DNA of 43,331 nt from the NCBI GenBank assembly GCA_964458545.1, contig CAYWJF010000007.1:1-43331 (forward strand), in the 5' to 3' direction. Of this stretch, positions 40,909 through 43,331 are shown in pieces. Within the stretch, counting starts at the first letter, position 1; each line of letters opens with the position of its first letter. Under the pieces are notes generated by a model. The model searched no databases. It was not told the DNA's origin and saw only the letters and a program-made list of their open reading frames with translations. Source of the stretch: JAYFNU01 sp964458545 (GTDB lineage: Bacteria; Bacillota; Clostridia; Oscillospirales; Ruminococcaceae). A program made the position numbers and the translations under genes.

Positions 40909-42747
40909 TTACCACGACGAACCGCCGCCGCCTCCGCCGCCGCCGCCTGAGAAGCCGCCGCCTCCGCCGCCGCCGCCACCACTGCTTGGCGAAGAGGACA
41001 TAGAACGCATACTTGAGTTCATTGTTGAACTCATAAAGGTAGAGAACGCCATATAGCTACCAGCGCCTTCATACCAGTCTGGCGGGGATTGAACTATTGT
41101 TTCAAACTTCTTTATCCATTTGTTTGATACTCCCAAAACATAGGTGTAAGGAAGCACGTCATAGAAGTAACTTGGGTTTTCGTTTACAAGCTCTTCGAGC
41201 TTTGGCTTTTCAGCATACTGTAAAAACCTGCGGAAGCCCTTGATTTCGCCGTAAAGCTTGTTTCCGAGCGGTGTCCTTCTCGGCAACGCTCTTAAGCAGA
41301 AGTGGATAAGAATAATGCAGACGAATCCCGTTATGCCGTAAGGAAGATAGAAAGGCGAATAGATATAAGCCTGCGGTATCTGTATACAGGCGATTACGCC
41401 GCCGAAGAAGAAGGACCACGCGTAGATAAACAGCATAGCCTTTCCACCGTTCATAAGACAGCTTACAAGCGTGATAAGCAGCGCAATAGCTGGGAAGATT
41501 ATCGCTATACTGCCATCATCAAAGCCGAAGCATTCGTTTATAGGGCGAAAAACAAGAAGAATAAAGGATACAATGGTTGCGAGTATTATGAAAAACACTC
41601 TCCAGCCGGGTATCGGCTCCTTAATCTTTGCCGTGTTTGTTTTTGAGCTAATGCTTGTATTAATCTTCTGAACCGTAGTATAAAATTTATACTGTAAATC
41701 AGAGACAGTTACGGTATCGCCTTTTTTGAACAAGCCCTCCATAAACATTCTTTCAAGCTTGTTATCCCCGTCGTATTCGCGAAGCTTTGTAATAAAGATT
41801 GAGCTTTGTTTGTTATATCTGCCGTTTGTCTGGTCGGTTATCTTTACATAACCCTTATCCGCAAGGTAGATAAGCAGCGTCATCACGTCGTTAGACTCGC
41901 ATTTTAGCTTATACGCAAAGCCTACCTCGGCGCTATTCATACCCGCGGGCGGGTAGAAGGCAACAGGCTCGACAACAGGATACTCCTTGCCGTATTTAAG
42001 ATAAACAAAGAAGGCATAACCCAGTGTAAGTAACGGAAGGAAAAGCATAAACGCCGTGTAAACGTCAAAATGCAGTTCGGGAATAACAAAGTACTCGTCG
42101 GGCAGTTCTGCGCGAACGGTAAGACCCTCGTAGCTGTCAAGCGTTCCAATATATCGACCTGTTATAGTCGTTCCGTTTACTTCGTATTCAATATTGTCCT
42201 CAGCGTAAGATGAATATCCGCCGTGGGTAAAACCAAGGAGTGACGGGTCAAATTCGGCGGGCATATTGATAGTAAAGGTGACGTTATCAATAGTAGTGTC
42301 CCAATTAGTGCCGATAATGTTCATATATAGCTCGTCAAAGCCCTCGGACTTGTACTTGCCAATTTTATAGTCGTAGCTGATAACATAGCTGTGTGCGCCC
42401 GTAAAGGTGCGGTCCTCGTCACCTATCTTTACGGCAAGCTCGCCGTTATCCGTATCGGTGGAATACTTTTCGCTGACGCTAAGGTTGCTGATTATAGCGC
42501 GGTAGCTTGAGCTGGTTCCGTCCGCGCGATGCAGGTCAACCTCTTTAGGTATATTTCTTATAATTCCGTGCTTACTATACTCCGCAAAGACGTCTATTCT
42601 TTCGGTAATTCTAATAACGTTATCTATACCGACGTCCATAGTCACGTCGTACGAGGTTATTTCATAGCCGTTGTATCCCGCAAATACCGCGCTCGAAAAG
42701 GAGAGCAGCAGCACCAGAACAAAGGCTAACGCCGCAAGTTTCTTCAT
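40909..42747 (-). CDS. DUF2207-family secreted/membrane protein with glycine-rich tail
   Basis: 612 residues. Signal peptide 1-23 (KKLAALAFVLVLLLSFSSAVFA). The DUF2207 extracytoplasmic beta-rich domain, about 25-225, has YEITSYDVTMDVGIDNVIRITERID and HGIIRNIP. A first membrane helix lies about 231-249, a cytoplasmic domain about 255-380, then further helices about 385-480 and another soluble stretch with YFYDVLPYTYVLGV. The last 35 residues are Ser/Met-rich, then two runs of nine glycines, ending GGSSW; tails of this type are common in the family. Function unknown. It has its own promoter (42781-42808) and terminator. Confidence 0.88.
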   Translation of the reverse strand: MKKLAALAFVLVLLLSFSSAVFAGYNGYEITSYDVTMDVGIDNVIRITERIDVFAEYSKHGIIRNIPKEVDLHRADGTSSSYRAIISNLSVSEKYSTDTDNGELAVKIGDEDRTFTGAHSYVISYDYKIGKYKSEGFDELYMNIIGTNWDTTIDNVTFTINMPAEFDPSLLGFTHGGYSSYAEDNIEYEVNGTTITGRYIGTLDSYEGLTVRAELPDEYFVIPELHFDVYTAFMLFLPLLTLGYAFFVYLKYGKEYPVVEPVAFYPPAGMNSAEVGFAYKLKCESNDVMTLLIYLADKGYVKITDQTNGRYNKQSSIFITKLREYDGDNKLERMFMEGLFKKGDTVTVSDLQYKFYTTVQKINTSISSKTNTAKIKEPIPGWRVFFIILATIVSFILLVFRPINECFGFDDGSIAIIFPAIALLITLVSCLMNGGKAMLFIYAWSFFFGGVIACIQIPQAYIYSPFYLPYGITGFVCIILIHFCLRALPRRTPLGNKLYGEIKGFRRFLQYAEKPKLEELVNENPSYFYDVLPYTYVLGVSNKWIKKFETIVQSPPDWYEGAGSYMAFSTFMSSTMNSSMRSMSSSPSSGGGGGGGGGFSGGGGGGGGGSSW

Positions 42748-42780
42748 TCGTATCCTCCCAAACTAAATTCAACAAGAACA

Positions 42781-42808
42781 ATGTTATCACAAAATCCGCC
42801 TTTTGCAA
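42781..42808 (-). promoter_or_regulatory. Promoter of the DUF2207 gene
   Basis: TTGCAA (42803-42808) and TAACAT (42781-42786) on the minus strand, spacer 16 bases; moderate match. Confidence 0.45.
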
Positions 42809-42822
42809 AGCACGAAACGACA

Positions 42823-42856
42823 TTTACACCACAAATTTCTGTTATTATGCTATAAT
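42823..42856 (+). promoter_or_regulatory. Promoter of the thioesterase gene
   Basis: Extended -10 element TGCTATAAT (42848-42856); a TTTACA (42823-42828) lies upstream but at 22 bases from TATAAT, or 17 from TATGCT. Confidence 0.5.
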
Positions 42857-42880
42857 AAACAAAAATATAGGAGAAAGCAA

Positions 42881-43279
42881 ATGCAAACAATAGACGAAGT
42901 TAAAGAGTATTTTTCTAATGACATATACGCGACCGAAACTACAGGCATAAAGATAGACGACGCGCGCGAGGGCTACGCGAAATGCAGCGTGGATATAGAA
43001 CGCAAGCACCTAAACGCTGGCGGAACAGTTATGGGTGGCGTAATCTTCACGCTCGCAGATTTCGCCTTCGCAGTGGCGGCGAACATAAACTGCGCGCATA
43101 CCGTTTCGCTCGGCTGTTCTATCTCTTATTTAAGCGTATGTAAGGGGAAGCGGCTTATCGCCGAGGCAACGGCGATAAAGGCGGGGCGAAGCACCTGCAC
43201 CTTTCAAGTAGACGTAAGGGACGAGCTTGGAACTCACGTTTCCACCCTCACCGTCACGGGCTTTAGAATGACAAAATAA
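42881..43279 (+). CDS. PaaI-like hotdog-fold thioesterase
   Basis: 132 residues from ATG 42881, which has AGGAG seven bases upstream; the longer frame from 42803 runs through the promoter and is not used. The hotdog motif of PaaI/YdiI-type enzymes is HLNAGGTVMGGVIFTLADFAFAVAAN (43-68), with catalytic Asp60 and the Gly-Gly oxyanion pair. It hydrolyses acyl- or aryl-CoA thioesters; the substrate is unknown. Complete gene, no operon partner seen in the 50 bases left in the window. Confidence 0.87.
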   Translation: MQTIDEVKEYFSNDIYATETTGIKIDDAREGYAKCSVDIERKHLNAGGTVMGGVIFTLADFAFAVAANINCAHTVSLGCSISYLSVCKGKRLIAEATAIKAGRSTCTFQVDVRDELGTHVSTLTVTGFRMTK

Positions 43280-43282
43280 ATA

Positions 43283-43331
43283 CCGTTCGCTTAGGCAAAC
43301 GGCGATACGATTAAAAAAGACGCCCCCTATT
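43283..43331. other. Window end, possible terminator of a gene outside
   Basis: CCGTT and AACGG around GC-rich bases can form a weak hairpin after the thioesterase gene. At the very end the minus strand reads GGGGGCGTC and six T, like the end of a terminator belonging to an incoming minus-strand gene. Confidence 0.3.

Noticed and set aside
42803..42880. Longer N-terminus for the thioesterase
   Set aside because: The added 26 residues run through the promoter and ribosome site and are not part of the hotdog fold.

Overview
The window looks like a scaffold from an anaerobic Bacillota (Clostridia-like) genome, probably a draft or metagenome assembly because it holds a run of exactly 100 N. Supporting signs: AGGAGG-type ribosome sites with frequent TTG starts, sigma-A-type promoters (TTGACA/TATAAT), intrinsic hairpin/T-tract terminators after most units, a cobalamin methionine synthase whose reactivation module is a separate protein, and DUF975, DUF2207, YtrA-type GntR and XRE/membrane-protein pairs. 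The lineage is inferred from gene content, not from a marker search. I see no rRNA, tRNA, CRISPR array, phage or insertion sequence.

Region 1 (26-14072, minus strand): a complete arginine operon, argG-argH-argC-argJ-argB-argD-argF-carA-carB, runs from a strong promoter at 14007-14034 flanked by ArgR-box-like palindromes. It makes ornithine by the acetyl cycle, makes carbamoyl phosphate, and converts both to arginine. Its last gene is unusual: carB is fused in frame to a diaminopimelate epimerase (DapF) domain in which one of the two catalytic cysteines is alanine. A DUF975-like membrane protein with its own promoter follows.

Region 2 (14091-17301): gpsA-gtrA (minus) diverges from purA (plus). 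The purA leader contains a promoter, a possible 11-codon ORF and an intrinsic terminator whose 5' arm can pair with an upstream segment, so it looks like an attenuator.

Region 3 (17302-27530): a cytoplasmic GH2 beta-galactosidase diverges from a LacI-family repressor across a paired operator. Then comes a minus-strand methionine operon: metY (acetylhomoserine sulfhydrylase), metA (with the Glu111 of acetyl-CoA users), metH without reactivation domain, a separate reactivation protein, and a VTT-domain membrane protein.

Region 4 (27590-36261): a small membrane protein, then a plus-strand operon for GDP-D-glycero-alpha-D-manno-heptose: GmhA, an HddA-like kinase, and a fused HddC-like nucleotidyltransferase/GmhB-like phosphatase. 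It also has a GMD-like dehydratase, a second SDR enzyme, a GT2 glycosyltransferase and a metal-site cupin, which suggests a modified (perhaps 6-deoxy) heptose for a surface glycan. Between gmhA and the cupin is a tandem array of a 113-bp repeat able to fold into a branched hairpin structure, broken by the assembly gap. A convergent GT-C-like membrane protein may be the transferase.

Region 5 (36290-43331): an S41-type protease; a YtrA-type GntR/ABC exporter operon with its operator; an XRE regulator/membrane protein pair behind an array of AAAG..CTTT palindromes; a DUF2207 protein with a glycine-rich tail; and a PaaI-like thioesterase.
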